Assembly (NCBI GenBank): GCA_035526825.1
Contig: DATLBT010000094.1
Span: 1 to 48,920 of the forward strand
Length of the DNA: 48,920 nucleotides
Source of the DNA: JACPFV01 sp035526825
GTDB lineage: Bacteria; Pseudomonadota; Gammaproteobacteria; Nevskiales; Nevskiaceae
Direction of reading: 5' to 3'
This document shows positions 31,928 to 41,520 of this stretch, in pieces. The notes beneath the pieces were generated by a model. It did not search any database. It was given only the letters and a program-made list of their open reading frames with translations, and was not told the DNA's origin. Numbering within the stretch: the stretch's first letter is position 1; each line of letters opens with the position of its first letter. The position numbers and the translations under genes were made by a program.

Positions 31928-34900
31928 GCGTTCGGGTGTTCCGGTCGCCGGCGCCGGATGCACGCAAGCCCCAGCATCAGCAATGCCAGCGGCGGCATCG
32001 CACCGACCTGCGAGTTGCCGATCACTCCCGGCGTGTTGGCCAAAGTGTCGGCGACCAGCACGTTGATCTGGTCCGTGCTCTCCTCGCCAGCGGGATCGGT
32101 GACCGTCACCTCGAACGTAAGCACCGCGTCACTTCCCACGGTCGGGGCGGTGAAACTCGGATTGGCCGTGCTCGAGTTGGTGAGCGTGACGGCAGGCCCG
32201 GCGACCTGGGACCAGGCATAGGTCAGCGGCTCGCAATCGGGATCGACGGTGCCTGCCGCGCTCAACATGACGCCGGACGCCTCCTCGACGGCGAAGTCGT
32301 TGCCCGCCGAGGCAACGGGCGGGGTGTTGTTGTTGACGACGGTCACCCGCACGTCATCCGTGCTGCTGCCGGTGGGCGTCGTAACCGTCAACCGGAAATC
32401 GAGGAGCGAGTTCGTGCACACGCTGGGAGCGCGGATGCTCGGGCTGGCGGTGTTGGCGCCAGTCATCGTCGCGCTCGGGCCCGCCAGCTGCGACCAACTG
32501 AAGCTCAAGGTCTCTCCGTCCGGATCGTTCGAGCCTGATCCGTCCAAAGTGCGGTCGGCGCCTTCGATGACTTGCGCATCCGGGCCTGCGTTCGCGACCG
32601 GCGGCAGGTTGATGTTCACCACCGCGGGGACGATCGCGCTGAAGCGACTCGCGATCGGCTGCCCTCCGACCAGATACGAGGTGCGCACCCGATAGCAGTG
32701 CGTGCCCGTGCGTCCGCTGAGCGTGTGCGAACGGCCCGAGGTGACGAGGTTGTCCCACTTGTCGACGCTGAGCCGGATGTCGTCCACGTACCAGCCGTAC
32801 TGGTTGTAGAGGAAGAACTCCGAGTCGCCTACGAACATCTTGAAGCGCAGGCGCAGGCTTTGGCCTGCGTACGTCGACAGGTCGATCGTACGGACAGCCA
32901 ATGCGTCGGCGGCATAAGCCTCGGCCGCGGCATCGGACTCGAGCGCGCGAGCCGTGCTGTAGACCTCGACCCACGTCACGCCGTTGTCGACCGACACCTC
33001 GACGCTGCCCTTGTCCTCCGGCTCGTTCATGTACCACTCGGAGAACTGCAGCGACGCGCCGGCACCGGCGGGGAGGTTGATCGCGTTCTTGTACGTCAGT
33101 GTCGAGGTGCCGAATACGACTTCGCTGTTGGCACTCGCCCAGAACGTCGTGCCTGGGTGCAGCGGTTTGGGCTTGCTCGTGGATTCGGTCCAGACCGGCC
33201 CGAAATCCGGATCGTCGGTTGCCGCGGTCCACATTCCGAGCCCGTTCTCCGCATCATCTTCGAGCACCGGCCCGCACGAAATCTGGGTTTCCTGCAGCAG
33301 GTCGGGACCACTCGCGCCGGCCGGCTGAGTCCAGTTGAGCGTGTACGTGCCGTCGCTATCCGGGTTCTCGTAATCGGCGCCGAGCGTAAGGACGGGCGCG
33401 TCCAGGGCGGGGCAGCTGTAGACGCGCACGTTGTCTACATACCAGCCATCGACGCCGTTGCAGCCGTCCTGGCTGTAGGTGAGCCGCAGCTTCACGGTAT
33501 TGCCAGGGGCGGCAATGCCAGCGAGATCGACGATGGTGGTGCCCCACGAACCCGGCGGTGAGCCGGACGGTGCGTTGACGTCGACGCCGTTCCAGGCCGC
33601 CTCGCCAGCATTTGGATTGGTGTTGAGCCCGATCGGTGGGGGCGCGTCAAAGGACGTCGATGGCGCATTGAACGCGTATTTGTCCTGCGGCACCAGCGCG
33701 TAGGCGCCGCCGTTGACGCTGACCTCGAGCTGACCGCCGTCGAAGCCGGCTTCGGTGGCGACGTAGTGATCGAAGCGCACATGCAGGTCGTTGGCGCCCG
33801 CGGGGATGACGATCGCCGGGCTGTCATAGGTGAACTGGCCCGAGTAATCGCCGGTTCCCGGCGAGCAGTCGCCGCCACCCGCCTGGCCCAGCGGGATGTT
33901 GCGCGCGAGCGCGGCGGTGCCGGGACGACCCGCCGGCAGGGTCGCATCCAGCGTGAAATCGCGCAGGCTGCGAGTGCCGTCATTCCACTCCGTGAATTCG
34001 CCCGTGCTGGTCTTGGCCCAGCCGTCGTCGCCCGACTCCCAGTCTTCGACGAAAACATTTGCAGCGCCGTCGCAGGCTGCGGGCGCATTCGGCTGCAGGA
34101 CCGGCAAGAACGGGCACGGTGTGCTGAGGAACATCTCCGTTGCGAGCATGGCTTTGTGGAGCGTGTCGCAATCGGCCTGCGTGATGACCTGGCCCGATGG
34201 AGCGCCGGTCGGACCGCGCAGCCCGGTGACGCCCTTGAGGTCCTGGCAAGACGCCTCCAGCGCCGCCGCATGCTGGGGAAAATCGGTGGTGGGGGTGTGA
34301 TAGTTGTTCGATGCGTGGAAATAAATCTGCGCGGCCTTCACCAGGCCGAGGCCAGTGAAGGTCTGGCCGTTATAGGCGTTGCGCTCCGCTGCCGGCGAGC
34401 CGGCCGCACCCTGGCCGGCCGTGCCGTCGACCAACATTGCAAAGGCGTGATTCGGAACGCTGGAGTTGTAGTGCACGCCGCCGTTGTCGTCGGCGCCGCA
34501 GGAGTAATTCTCGGAGGTGGCCTTGCCGGGGTTGCCAAGGCCGAAGTCATCGGGCTTCCACATGTCCCGCAACAAGAGCGCTGCGGCTTCTTCGCTGAGA
34601 TCCTCGCCAACCACCCAGCGGCTGCCGCCGTCCTCGTAGTACTCGTGCTCGCTCAGGGTCAGCCCGCCCAGCGGGCCTTCCAGGTTGTTCACCAGGTCGT
34701 AGGTCTCGCCGAAGATGTCCGAGTAGCTCTCGTTGAGCGCGCCGGACTGGTACTGATAAATGAGCCCGTGCATGAACTGCGTATAGGCATGGCTCCATTC
34801 GTGGCTGACGACGTCGTCGACGTCGAAACCGGCGCAATAGTTGGTTGAGTCGCCGTTCCAGTAGGCATTGGGGCAGTTCTCGTTGGTCAGCAGCACGCTT

Positions 34901-35958
34901 TTCTGCAATTGACCGACGTAGTCATCGCCGCGCGTGGGGGACCAGGCCGGAGCCTTGACGTCCGGCTGGCACGGGCCGCCGTTGTCGCACGCGTCGTAGC
35001 CTTTGCGGCCGAACATGTTGTCGTAGAGCTTGTAGGTTCCGCCCGCGAAGATGTACAGGTTGTCGAGCGGCGGATTGCTGGGGTAATCCGAGGCAGCCGT
35101 GCTGCCATGGCCGGGGTCGTTGATAAGGGGCACGTCCGCCGGTGCGCCGAGGCTCCCCTCCGTATAAGTCGGTGGGATCGGCGTGCCCGCCGCCGTCTGC
35201 TGTTCCGGGGTGTAGATCTCGCGGTTCAGCACGCTGTGCACCTGGCTGATCCGGTTCAGCACCGCGCCAGTGCGCGCATCGACAAAAACGTGGTCGCGAA
35301 CGTCGCCACGCTCGGAAGCAACCGTGACCTGGTAAGCCATGCGCGATCCGACGAAGCGCCCCTGTAGCAGGCCGATCGGGTAAATCGTCCAGGAGCCGGC
35401 GCCCACGCGCAGTGCATGACCCGGATGGTGCTTTGCCGAATGGATGCGGGCGACATCGCGCAGCCGCGCCACGGTCAGCGGCCGGTCTACGGCGACGCGC
35501 GAAGCATCTGGTACAAAGACGCCGTTGATGCCGGTGATGCCCTGATCGTCAAGGTGCACGATCAGGCGCGCGGCGAAGACCGGCACGCTTTCCCGGTGCT
35601 GCTCGAACTGCACGTGCGTCCGACCGGCGATGTCACGCGACACGCTGCGCAGGGTCACCTGGCGCTCGAGGTCCGGATCACCGAACAGAGCTCCGTGCAG
35701 GTCGAGGAACAGCCGCGCGCGCTGCTCCGGCGTACCGGCGCCACCGTCGGCGAACAGCGTGCGGCCCACGGGCGCGCGCACCAAAGCGGAAGCGCTCAAT
35801 GAGGACGAGTGGTGCACCAGTGCTTCGCCCGCTGCCGCGCGGAATCGCTCGAGCGATTGCTGCCGGTCCGCGGCGGCGCGTTCCGGCAGCGCCTGCGCGT
35901 CGACCATCACGCAAAGGGCAAGCGCCGTCAGGGCGCCAAATTTGGCATGCTCGAACAT
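31924..35958 (-). CDS. Secreted thermolysin-family (M4) metalloprotease with PKD-like domains and C-terminal sorting tag
   Basis: Exported zinc protease of 1344 residues. Signal peptide (about 1-22), then a propeptide with FTP/PepSY-like segments (about 30-230), then the M4 catalytic domain. Zinc ligands are H386 and H390 in HEWSH with E387 as base, and E410 in GALNESYSD; the acid His lies in GVHYNSSVPNHAF. After the catalytic domain are two MAM/jelly-roll-like domains ending in WYVDNVRV and WYVDDIRL, two PKD/cadherin-like domains beginning PPVANAGPD and PPVASAGND, and a tag GNSQVGAMPPLALLMLGL with Arg-rich end. The propeptide implies autocatalytic activation. The ATG at 35958 has GGAG 8 bases upstream. 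Confidence 0.95.
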   Translation of the reverse strand: MFEHAKFGALTALALCVMVDAQALPERAAADRQQSLERFRAAAGEALVHHSSSLSASALVRAPVGRTLFADGGAGTPEQRARLFLDLHGALFGDPDLERQVTLRSVSRDIAGRTHVQFEQHRESVPVFAARLIVHLDDQGITGINGVFVPDASRVAVDRPLTVARLRDVARIHSAKHHPGHALRVGAGSWTIYPIGLLQGRFVGSRMAYQVTVASERGDVRDHVFVDARTGAVLNRISQVHSVLNREIYTPEQQTAAGTPIPPTYTEGSLGAPADVPLINDPGHGSTAASDYPSNPPLDNLYIFAGGTYKLYDNMFGRKGYDACDNGGPCQPDVKAPAWSPTRGDDYVGQLQKSVLLTNENCPNAYWNGDSTNYCAGFDVDDVVSHEWSHAYTQFMHGLIYQYQSGALNESYSDIFGETYDLVNNLEGPLGGLTLSEHEYYEDGGSRWVVGEDLSEEAAALLLRDMWKPDDFGLGNPGKATSENYSCGADDNGGVHYNSSVPNHAFAMLVDGTAGQGAAGSPAAERNAYNGQTFTGLGLVKAAQIYFHASNNYHTPTTDFPQHAAALEASCQDLKGVTGLRGPTGAPSGQVITQADCDTLHKAMLATEMFLSTPCPFLPVLQPNAPAACDGAANVFVEDWESGDDGWAKTSTGEFTEWNDGTRSLRDFTLDATLPAGRPGTAALARNIPLGQAGGGDCSPGTGDYSGQFTYDSPAIVIPAGANDLHVRFDHYVATEAGFDGGQLEVSVNGGAYALVPQDKYAFNAPSTSFDAPPPIGLNTNPNAGEAAWNGVDVNAPSGSPPGSWGTTIVDLAGIAAPGNTVKLRLTYSQDGCNGVDGWYVDNVRVYSCPALDAPVLTLGADYENPDSDGTYTLNWTQPAGASGPDLLQETQISCGPVLEDDAENGLGMWTAATDDPDFGPVWTESTSKPKPLHPGTTFWASANSEVVFGTSTLTYKNAINLPAGAGASLQFSEWYMNEPEDKGSVEVSVDNGVTWVEVYSTARALESDAAAEAYAADALAVRTIDLSTYAGQSLRLRFKMFVGDSEFFLYNQYGWYVDDIRLSVDKWDNLVTSGRSHTLSGRTGTHCYRVRTSYLVGGQPIASRFSAIVPAVVNINLPPVANAGPDAQVIEGADRTLDGSGSNDPDGETLSFSWSQLAGPSATMTGANTASPSIRAPSVCTNSLLDFRLTVTTPTGSSTDDVRVTVVNNNTPPVASAGNDFAVEEASGVMLSAAGTVDPDCEPLTYAWSQVAGPAVTLTNSSTANPSFTAPTVGSDAVLTFEVTVTDPAGEESTDQINVLVADTLANTPGVIGNSQVGAMPPLALLMLGLACIRRRRPEHPNA

Positions 35959-36001
35959 CGGGTCACTCCACTGGCCGCCTGGGGCGGCCTCTTCGAATCG
36001 G

Positions 36002-39000
36002 TCAGTGCCGCGGGCGTCGGCGTCGCAGGGCCAGCAGGCCCAGCACGAGGAGGCTGAGCGGGGCTACGGCACCGCCCAAGCGATTGTTGCCGGCGGATTC
36101 TGCGGTTACGACCCCCACGCTGCGCACGTCGATGACGCGTTGGGCGACATTGTCGCTGCCCTTGGCGCGCGAATCGGTCACGCGCAGCTTCGCGTTGTAC
36201 AGGCCGATGCGGTCATAGGTGTGTGTCCACACCGGAGTTGCGCCGCCACTGGCGGAAGATCCGGTGCCATCGCCAAAGTCGATGATGTAGTTGACCACCG
36301 AGTCCGGTACTTCGGTATCCGCGTCGTACGACGCCCTGCCGTCGAAGGTAACCGTGAGCGGGCCGAGGCCCGCCTGCGGGGTGGCATCGAGCACGGCAAC
36401 GGGCGCCGTGTTCGGCAGGCAGATGCGTGTGCCGCGGATCGTGTAATCACCCGGCCCGATGACGTCGCGGCTCGGCGCGGCGCTCTGGCCAGCGCGCGTG
36501 CGAGCCTCGAGGCCCGACAGCACGTCACCCGGGCTGATCGTGCCGAGGAGGCTGCGCGGGACGACCAGGTGGATGAAGCCATCGGTCTTGAACGTGCTGC
36601 CATCGGCCAGCGTGCCCTGGGGCGTAAACGTCGTCACCGTGTCGACGGTGTAGGTGCCGTAGCGAAACGCGGGCGCACCGCTCTCGGTATCCATGGAGAC
36701 GTAGAAATTTTCGCCCGAGCGCTTTTTCGTCATCGCGAACCAGTACTGCCCGGGCGATGGCGCCGGGTCCAGGCTGTCGACCTTCATCGTGATGAAAACA
36801 TGCTCCGGCTGGCTCGGGAGCTCGGCGGCATAAAGGCCTTGCAGGTCGGTCTGCGGCGTGCAGCCGCCGCCGGTGCCGGTGCAGGCGCCTGCCGACGGTT
36901 CCGTCGCAACGGTCACGCCTGGCAGCGTGCAGGAATCCTCCACCACGGGCACCGTGATCGGCAGTTCGATCACGTTGCTCGCGGACGCCGCGCCCTTGGC
37001 GTTCTCCGCGACGACTTTGTAGTAGTACTCCTCGACCGCCTCGTCCGCGGTCGGGTCGAGGAAAAACGTCTTCGGGCCGGCATCGCCAATGAGGTCAAAC
37101 GTGCCGGTCGGAGACGTGGAGCGATAAACCTTGTAGTTCAGGATGGGGCTGCCGCCCGTGTCGGGCTCCGTCCAGTTGACCCGCGTCTCGAAGGTCGTTC
37201 GCAGGCTGAGGTCCGCGCGCGCGCAAGCGGCTGCCGGCTTCACCGGTATGGCGCTGTTGAATTGCTTGCCCACGAGGTCATCCAGCGCGGCGCGGAGGGT
37301 GCGGCCGCCGGACTGGCGCGCGATGACGGCGTTGTCGGAGTACGTGTTCTGTGAGGGCTTGAGCACGCAGGCGCCGCGGCAGCCATCGGAATAGCCGAAC
37401 AGCACGCGGCCGTCGTCACCGATGACGATGTCGTTGAAGTCGAGCAGGTTGCGGTTCGTGCCGCACAGCGTTCCCGAAAGGCAGATGCCGCCGGCGCCCT
37501 GCACGGGATCGTTCGGGGCAACATTGACGGTGTGCCAGGTCTTGCCTCGATCGTAGGTCGTGGCGACGTACGGGTACCACACGCCGGGGAAGTCCTCCGC
37601 CTCCGGATTGCCCGGCGTGCTGGTGCCGAGGAATGCGCACGCGGCGCGGTCGCCATCGCCGGCCACGGCGGTCGCGAAGACGGTATGCACCACGCCCACG
37701 GCGGCGCCGAGGTCGTAATGGCCCGACCAGGTGTTGCCCTTGTCCTGCGAAACGCTTGCGAAAATCTTTCCGCCGCCGCCTTCCGCGTAGCACATGTAGG
37801 CCGTGCCGTCGTCGGCGACGCCGAGGCCGGGATCGTCCCCCGCGGACGACTGCGGAATGGTTTTCACCGCCCATGTCACGCCGCTGTCGTTCGAAATGCC
37901 GAAGCCGACCTTGGCACCGCAGTTGCCGAACGGGACATAGACGGTGCCATCGTTGCGGGCGACCTGGACGTGCCCGTGCAAGCCACCGAGCGTGTTGTTG
38001 CAGTCGGTCGCCGTGTCACGGAACACGATGCCGGGCCCGAAGCTGATGCCTCCGTTGTCCGAGCGCGAGCAGAACGCGGCTGCCACCGACTGCGAGCAGT
38101 AGTAGACGGCGTAGTCCTCGGTAGCGGAGGGCGGCTTGGCGCCCGGGGCCCAGGGGCCCACGCCGATCGTCTGATGGTCTGCGCCGCCGTTCGGCGGACC
38201 CGCCTGCCCCGGAATCCATGTTTCGCCGTCGTCGTCGCTGAACGCGAAGATGCTGTTGGCACCCGACAGCGAGGACTGGAACGTGCGACCGGTGGTCTGC
38301 TCGGTCTCGAGGATGGGGTCAAGCGTGTTCACCGCGCCGACGTACGACTTGTCCTCCCAGATCGCCGGGCACGACTCGGGCAGCGCGTTGCCAGCCGCGT
38401 CCACCACGCCGATCGCCGCCGCATTTTCGGCGTAAGTCACGCGGTCGACCTCGGTGCTGGCGATGAACATCGAGGCCTTGCTCGCCGGGTTGTAGCCGAG
38501 GGTCGGTTCGCCTGCCGTGTCGGCGAGCCCGGGAGGCGACTGCAAGTCATAGAACCGCGGCGGCAAGCCGCTGGCCAGCTTGGGCGGCCCCACTTTCTGG
38601 AGCTGCGGCCGTCCGCAGATGGTGTTGTCGTGCAGCACGTAGGCCGCGGTGCTGCGCGACAGGTCGTTGTTCGGCATGCCGTCGATCACCGACGTAGCGC
38701 CGGCGCCGACGCCGCCGACGTCCGTCGTCGCCGTCACGCCTGCGTTGAATGCCGTGAGCTCCTGCCCGGGCGCGGTGAGGCCGAGGTCGGTGGCCTTCAC
38801 GGCGATCGTGATCACGCCCGAGGCGGAGTCGAACGAGCTGGATCCGTCCGCCGGCTGCGCGCCGCCGACGAAGCGGCCGTCGACGGTCCCGGCGCTGTTC
38901 GCCCCGGGGATGTAGAGCTGGAAGATCGGCGTACCGGCATTGTCGCCGGTCATGCGTACGCCACGGACGCCGCCCGGTGCATTGAAAGAGACAAACCAGG

Positions 39001-39805
39001 AATTTGACGGATTTGGCTGCGCGCCGGCGTTGACGGTCAGGCGGAAAGCGAGAAGCTGGTCCTCGATACGATCGCCTGTGGCTGGATTCTGCGCCGGCTG
39101 ATACATCTGGAGCGATCGCAAGTCGGTTCCAGGCACGCTGCCGGTATTGTCGGCAGCCGGGTCCACGAGCACCGTCAAACCGGGAGCAAGGCAGCTCTCG
39201 GGTTCACCTTCGGGCAGCGGGCAACCGCGCGTGTCCACGGACGTGCCGCTCGGCGTGTCGGGACACTCGTCAACGTCATCGCCGACGCCGTCGCCATCGG
39301 CGTCGGGCGGCGGTGGCGGTGGCCCCTCCACAAGCGTGACCGTCACGTCGCCGCCTTCGTGTGGAGAGCCTGGCACCACCTGGATCTGATAACGGGTCGT
39401 GCCGTTGGTCACCGGGTACTCGAGGAAGGGCTGGGCGGGCGGGTTGTCGCGATAACTCTTGAGCAGCGCGCCGCTTTCGCTCGCGAGCTGCAGGTCGATG
39501 TCACTGGCCCCCCCGGTGACGGCCGCCTCGATGCGCAGGAAGTCGTTGGGATTCGTCGTCAAAAAATTCGCGGGCAGCTCTACGGTGAGCGTGAAAATGT
39601 CGCAGGGGTCGGTCGGCCCGGTGTTGCAGGTGTAGGTGTCCTCGCTCGCTCCCGAGGCGTTTGCGATTGCCGCGAAAGGAAAGGTATAGCTCAGGGTGCG
39701 CGCATTGGGCCTGATGACCCCGGACGCAGGGGTGGCTGCGGGGATCTGCCCCACGACAGCGAAGAGGGCAGCCGCGAGGGCCGTCGGGGGAATGATTTTG
39801 CGCAT
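36002..39805 (-). CDS. Secreted BNR/sialidase-like propeller protein (paralogue B)
   Basis: Exported protein of 1267 residues, a longer paralogue of the protein at 23249-26380. Signal peptide (about 1-24), beta-rich prepeptidase-like domain, TSP3 repeat (DADGDGVGDDVDECPDTP), an extra domain of about 200 residues absent from paralogue A, the Cys-containing propeller (WEDKS, NGGADHQTI, YYCSQSVAAAFCSRSD, GGLHGHV), an FN3-like domain, a PKD domain (IIDFGDGTG) and the tag NNRLGGAVAPLSLLVLGL with Arg-rich end. ATG 39805 is chosen because the signal peptide begins there; the frame is open to 39841. It is the first gene of the minus-strand secreted block and is divergent from rsmG. Confidence 0.86.
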   Translation of the reverse strand: MRKIIPPTALAAALFAVVGQIPAATPASGVIRPNARTLSYTFPFAAIANASGASEDTYTCNTGPTDPCDIFTLTVELPANFLTTNPNDFLRIEAAVTGGASDIDLQLASESGALLKSYRDNPPAQPFLEYPVTNGTTRYQIQVVPGSPHEGGDVTVTLVEGPPPPPPDADGDGVGDDVDECPDTPSGTSVDTRGCPLPEGEPESCLAPGLTVLVDPAADNTGSVPGTDLRSLQMYQPAQNPATGDRIEDQLLAFRLTVNAGAQPNPSNSWFVSFNAPGGVRGVRMTGDNAGTPIFQLYIPGANSAGTVDGRFVGGAQPADGSSSFDSASGVITIAVKATDLGLTAPGQELTAFNAGVTATTDVGGVGAGATSVIDGMPNNDLSRSTAAYVLHDNTICGRPQLQKVGPPKLASGLPPRFYDLQSPPGLADTAGEPTLGYNPASKASMFIASTEVDRVTYAENAAAIGVVDAAGNALPESCPAIWEDKSYVGAVNTLDPILETEQTTGRTFQSSLSGANSIFAFSDDDGETWIPGQAGPPNGGADHQTIGVGPWAPGAKPPSATEDYAVYYCSQSVAAAFCSRSDNGGISFGPGIVFRDTATDCNNTLGGLHGHVQVARNDGTVYVPFGNCGAKVGFGISNDSGVTWAVKTIPQSSAGDDPGLGVADDGTAYMCYAEGGGGKIFASVSQDKGNTWSGHYDLGAAVGVVHTVFATAVAGDGDRAACAFLGTSTPGNPEAEDFPGVWYPYVATTYDRGKTWHTVNVAPNDPVQGAGGICLSGTLCGTNRNLLDFNDIVIGDDGRVLFGYSDGCRGACVLKPSQNTYSDNAVIARQSGGRTLRAALDDLVGKQFNSAIPVKPAAACARADLSLRTTFETRVNWTEPDTGGSPILNYKVYRSTSPTGTFDLIGDAGPKTFFLDPTADEAVEEYYYKVVAENAKGAASASNVIELPITVPVVEDSCTLPGVTVATEPSAGACTGTGGGCTPQTDLQGLYAAELPSQPEHVFITMKVDSLDPAPSPGQYWFAMTKKRSGENFYVSMDTESGAPAFRYGTYTVDTVTTFTPQGTLADGSTFKTDGFIHLVVPRSLLGTISPGDVLSGLEARTRAGQSAAPSRDVIGPGDYTIRGTRICLPNTAPVAVLDATPQAGLGPLTVTFDGRASYDADTEVPDSVVNYIIDFGDGTGSSASGGATPVWTHTYDRIGLYNAKLRVTDSRAKGSDNVAQRVIDVRSVGVVTAESAGNNRLGGAVAPLSLLVLGLLALRRRRPRH

Positions 39806-40065
39806 GGGGACTCTCGCCAGAACCACTTTATGACGACTCACTCAGTCCGCGCAGTTTAAAGGAGTGTTGCGCGGAAGACTGAAAAAAAGACCCTAATCCA
39901 CCCGTCCGTTGGTCGATGAATCCAGCAGGGCTTCAGGTCCGGCGCGCAGCCTATCCCCGCCGTCGCGTCAGTTCAACGCGACCAAATGCGTGGATGCCGA
40001 CGCGGCAGGCCCTCACGAGAGCTGAATTACACTACGCGCCCTTTTCGCCGGCCAAACCTACCGCC
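39806..40065. other. Divergent intergenic region between BNR protein B and rsmG
   Basis: A 260-bp region marking the border between the secreted-protein block and the core rsmG-par-atp region. It is richer in A/T near 39850-39900 (GTTTAAAGGAG, GAAAAAAAGACC). The segment GAATTACACTACGC just before rsmG could supply a -10 element, but no firm promoter pair is called. No parS-like site or DnaA-box cluster is visible. Confidence 0.4.
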
Positions 40066-40701
40066 ATGAACGCGACGCGCGATCCCCGGGCCTCCCCCGA
40101 GGCGCGGCTGGTCGCCGGGCTGGCAGCGCTCAAGCTCGACCCGGCACTGGCGCAGTCACTGCTCCGCTACCTCGGCGAGCTCGTGCTCTGGAACAAGGCC
40201 TACAACCTCACCTCCGTGCGCGACCCCGCCGAGATGGTCACGCGCCACCTGCTGGATTCGCTGGCCGTGCTGCCACACGTGCGCGGCCGCGTGATCGACG
40301 TGGGCAGCGGCGCTGGGCTGCCCGGCATCCCGCTGGCACTGGCCAACCCGAAGCTCGCCGTCACCCTGCTCGACAGCAACGGCAAAAAGACGCGCTTCCT
40401 GCGACACACCGCGCGGCAGGTGCCGGTGCTGGTCGAGATCGCCGAGGCACGCGCCGAGTCGCATGAGCCGATCCAGCGCTACGACACCGTGATCAGCCGC
40501 GCCTTCACCACGCTGCGCCAGTTCCTCGAATGGACCGGCGGCCTGGGCGCTGACGATGGCCGCTGGTTGGCAATGAAGGGTAAGCTGGATGCGCAGGAGC
40601 TGGCCGATGTGCCGCCCGGGTTCCGGGTCGAGCAGACGATCGGGCTCAAGGTTCCGGGCCTCGACGAAGAACGCCACCTCATCATCGCCACTCGCACATG
40701 A
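40066..40701 (+). CDS. rsmG: RsmG (GidB), 16S rRNA m7G527 methyltransferase
   Basis: SAM-dependent methyltransferase that makes m7G at position 527 of 16S rRNA; loss gives low-level streptomycin resistance in several bacteria. It has 211 residues with the N-terminal block ELVLWNKAYNLTSVRDP, SAM-binding VIDVGSGAGLPGIPLA, LLDSNGKKTRFL and ISRAF. ATG 40066 fits the family length; the frame is open from 39916. Its TGA overlaps the parA ATG, forming an operon with parA and parB. Its usual upstream neighbour mnmG is at the other end of the window on the opposite strand. Confidence 0.97.
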   Translation: MNATRDPRASPEARLVAGLAALKLDPALAQSLLRYLGELVLWNKAYNLTSVRDPAEMVTRHLLDSLAVLPHVRGRVIDVGSGAGLPGIPLALANPKLAVTLLDSNGKKTRFLRHTARQVPVLVEIAEARAESHEPIQRYDTVISRAFTTLRQFLEWTGGLGADDGRWLAMKGKLDAQELADVPPGFRVEQTIGLKVPGLDEERHLIIATRT

Positions 40702-41483
40702 CTCGCATCATCGCCGTCGCCAACCAGAAAGGTGGCGTGGGTAAGACCACCACTGCGGTGAACCTCGCCGCCTCGCTGTCGGCCACGCGTCGTCGCGTGC
40801 TGCTGGTCGATCTCGACGCGCAGGGCAACGCGACGATGGGCGTGGGCGTCGACAAGAGCCAGCTGAAATTGACCTGCCGCGACGTGTTGCTGGAAAAGGC
40901 CACGGCCACGCAGGCCATCGTCGAATTGCCGCAGTTGGGCCTGCACCTGATTCCCGCCAACGCCGACATGACCGAGGCCGAGGTGCGGCTGCGCGAAATC
41001 CCGATGGGCGAGTTCGCGCTGAAGTCGGCGCTTGCGACCGTGGCCGAGCGTTTCGACTTCATCCTGCTCGACTGTCCGCCCGCGCTGTCCAAGCTCACCG
41101 TCAACGCGCTGGTCGCCGCCGACGGCGTGCTGATCCCGATGCAATGCGAGTACTTCGCGCTCGAGGGCTTGTCCGGGCTGGTCGACACCGTCAACCGCAT
41201 CCGCAAGCACATCAATCCGAAGCTCGAGATCGAGGGCCTGCTGCGCACGATGTACGACCCGCGCAACAACCTGGCGAATGACGTGTCCGCGCAGCTGACG
41301 CAGCACTTCGGCGACAAGGTCTACCGCACCGTGGTGCCGCGCAATGTGCGCCTGGCCGAGGCGCCAAGCCACGGCCTGCCGGCGATGATCTACGACTTCG
41401 ACTGTCCCGGCGCGCGCGCGTACATTGCGCTCGCGGGTGAGATGCTGCGCCGCCAGGACGGCGGACAATTGCGGATAGCTTGA
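40698..41483 (+). CDS. parA: ParA (Soj) chromosome-partitioning ATPase
   Basis: ATPase of 261 residues that moves ParB-parS complexes on the nucleoid. Deviant Walker A NQKGGVGKTT spans residues 9-18, with the signature Lys K11; further blocks are LLVDLDAQGNAT and FILLDCPPALS. The ATG overlaps the rsmG stop (ATGA). It is separated from parB by 58 bp that contain a REP palindrome. Confidence 0.97.
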   Translation: MTRIIAVANQKGGVGKTTTAVNLAASLSATRRRVLLVDLDAQGNATMGVGVDKSQLKLTCRDVLLEKATATQAIVELPQLGLHLIPANADMTEAEVRLREIPMGEFALKSALATVAERFDFILLDCPPALSKLTVNALVAADGVLIPMQCEYFALEGLSGLVDTVNRIRKHINPKLEIEGLLRTMYDPRNNLANDVSAQLTQHFGDKVYRTVVPRNVRLAEAPSHGLPAMIYDFDCPGARAYIALAGEMLRRQDGGQLRIA

Positions 41484-41496
41484 CCTGCATTTATCC

Positions 41497-41520
41497 CCTC
41501 TCCCCGCTAGCGGGGAGAGG
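41497..41520. repeat. REP-type palindrome between parA and parB
   Basis: A perfect 24-bp palindrome of the CTCTCCCC...GGGGAGAG class followed by GGCCAGGGTGAGGGG, a common dispersed element of proteobacterial genomes. It lies inside the par operon, 13 bp after the parA stop and 22 bp before the parB start, and would form a stable hairpin in the mRNA. Confidence 0.85.

Noticed and set aside
35630..37354. 574-codon plus-strand open frame
   Set aside because: Antisense to the M4 and BNR B genes.
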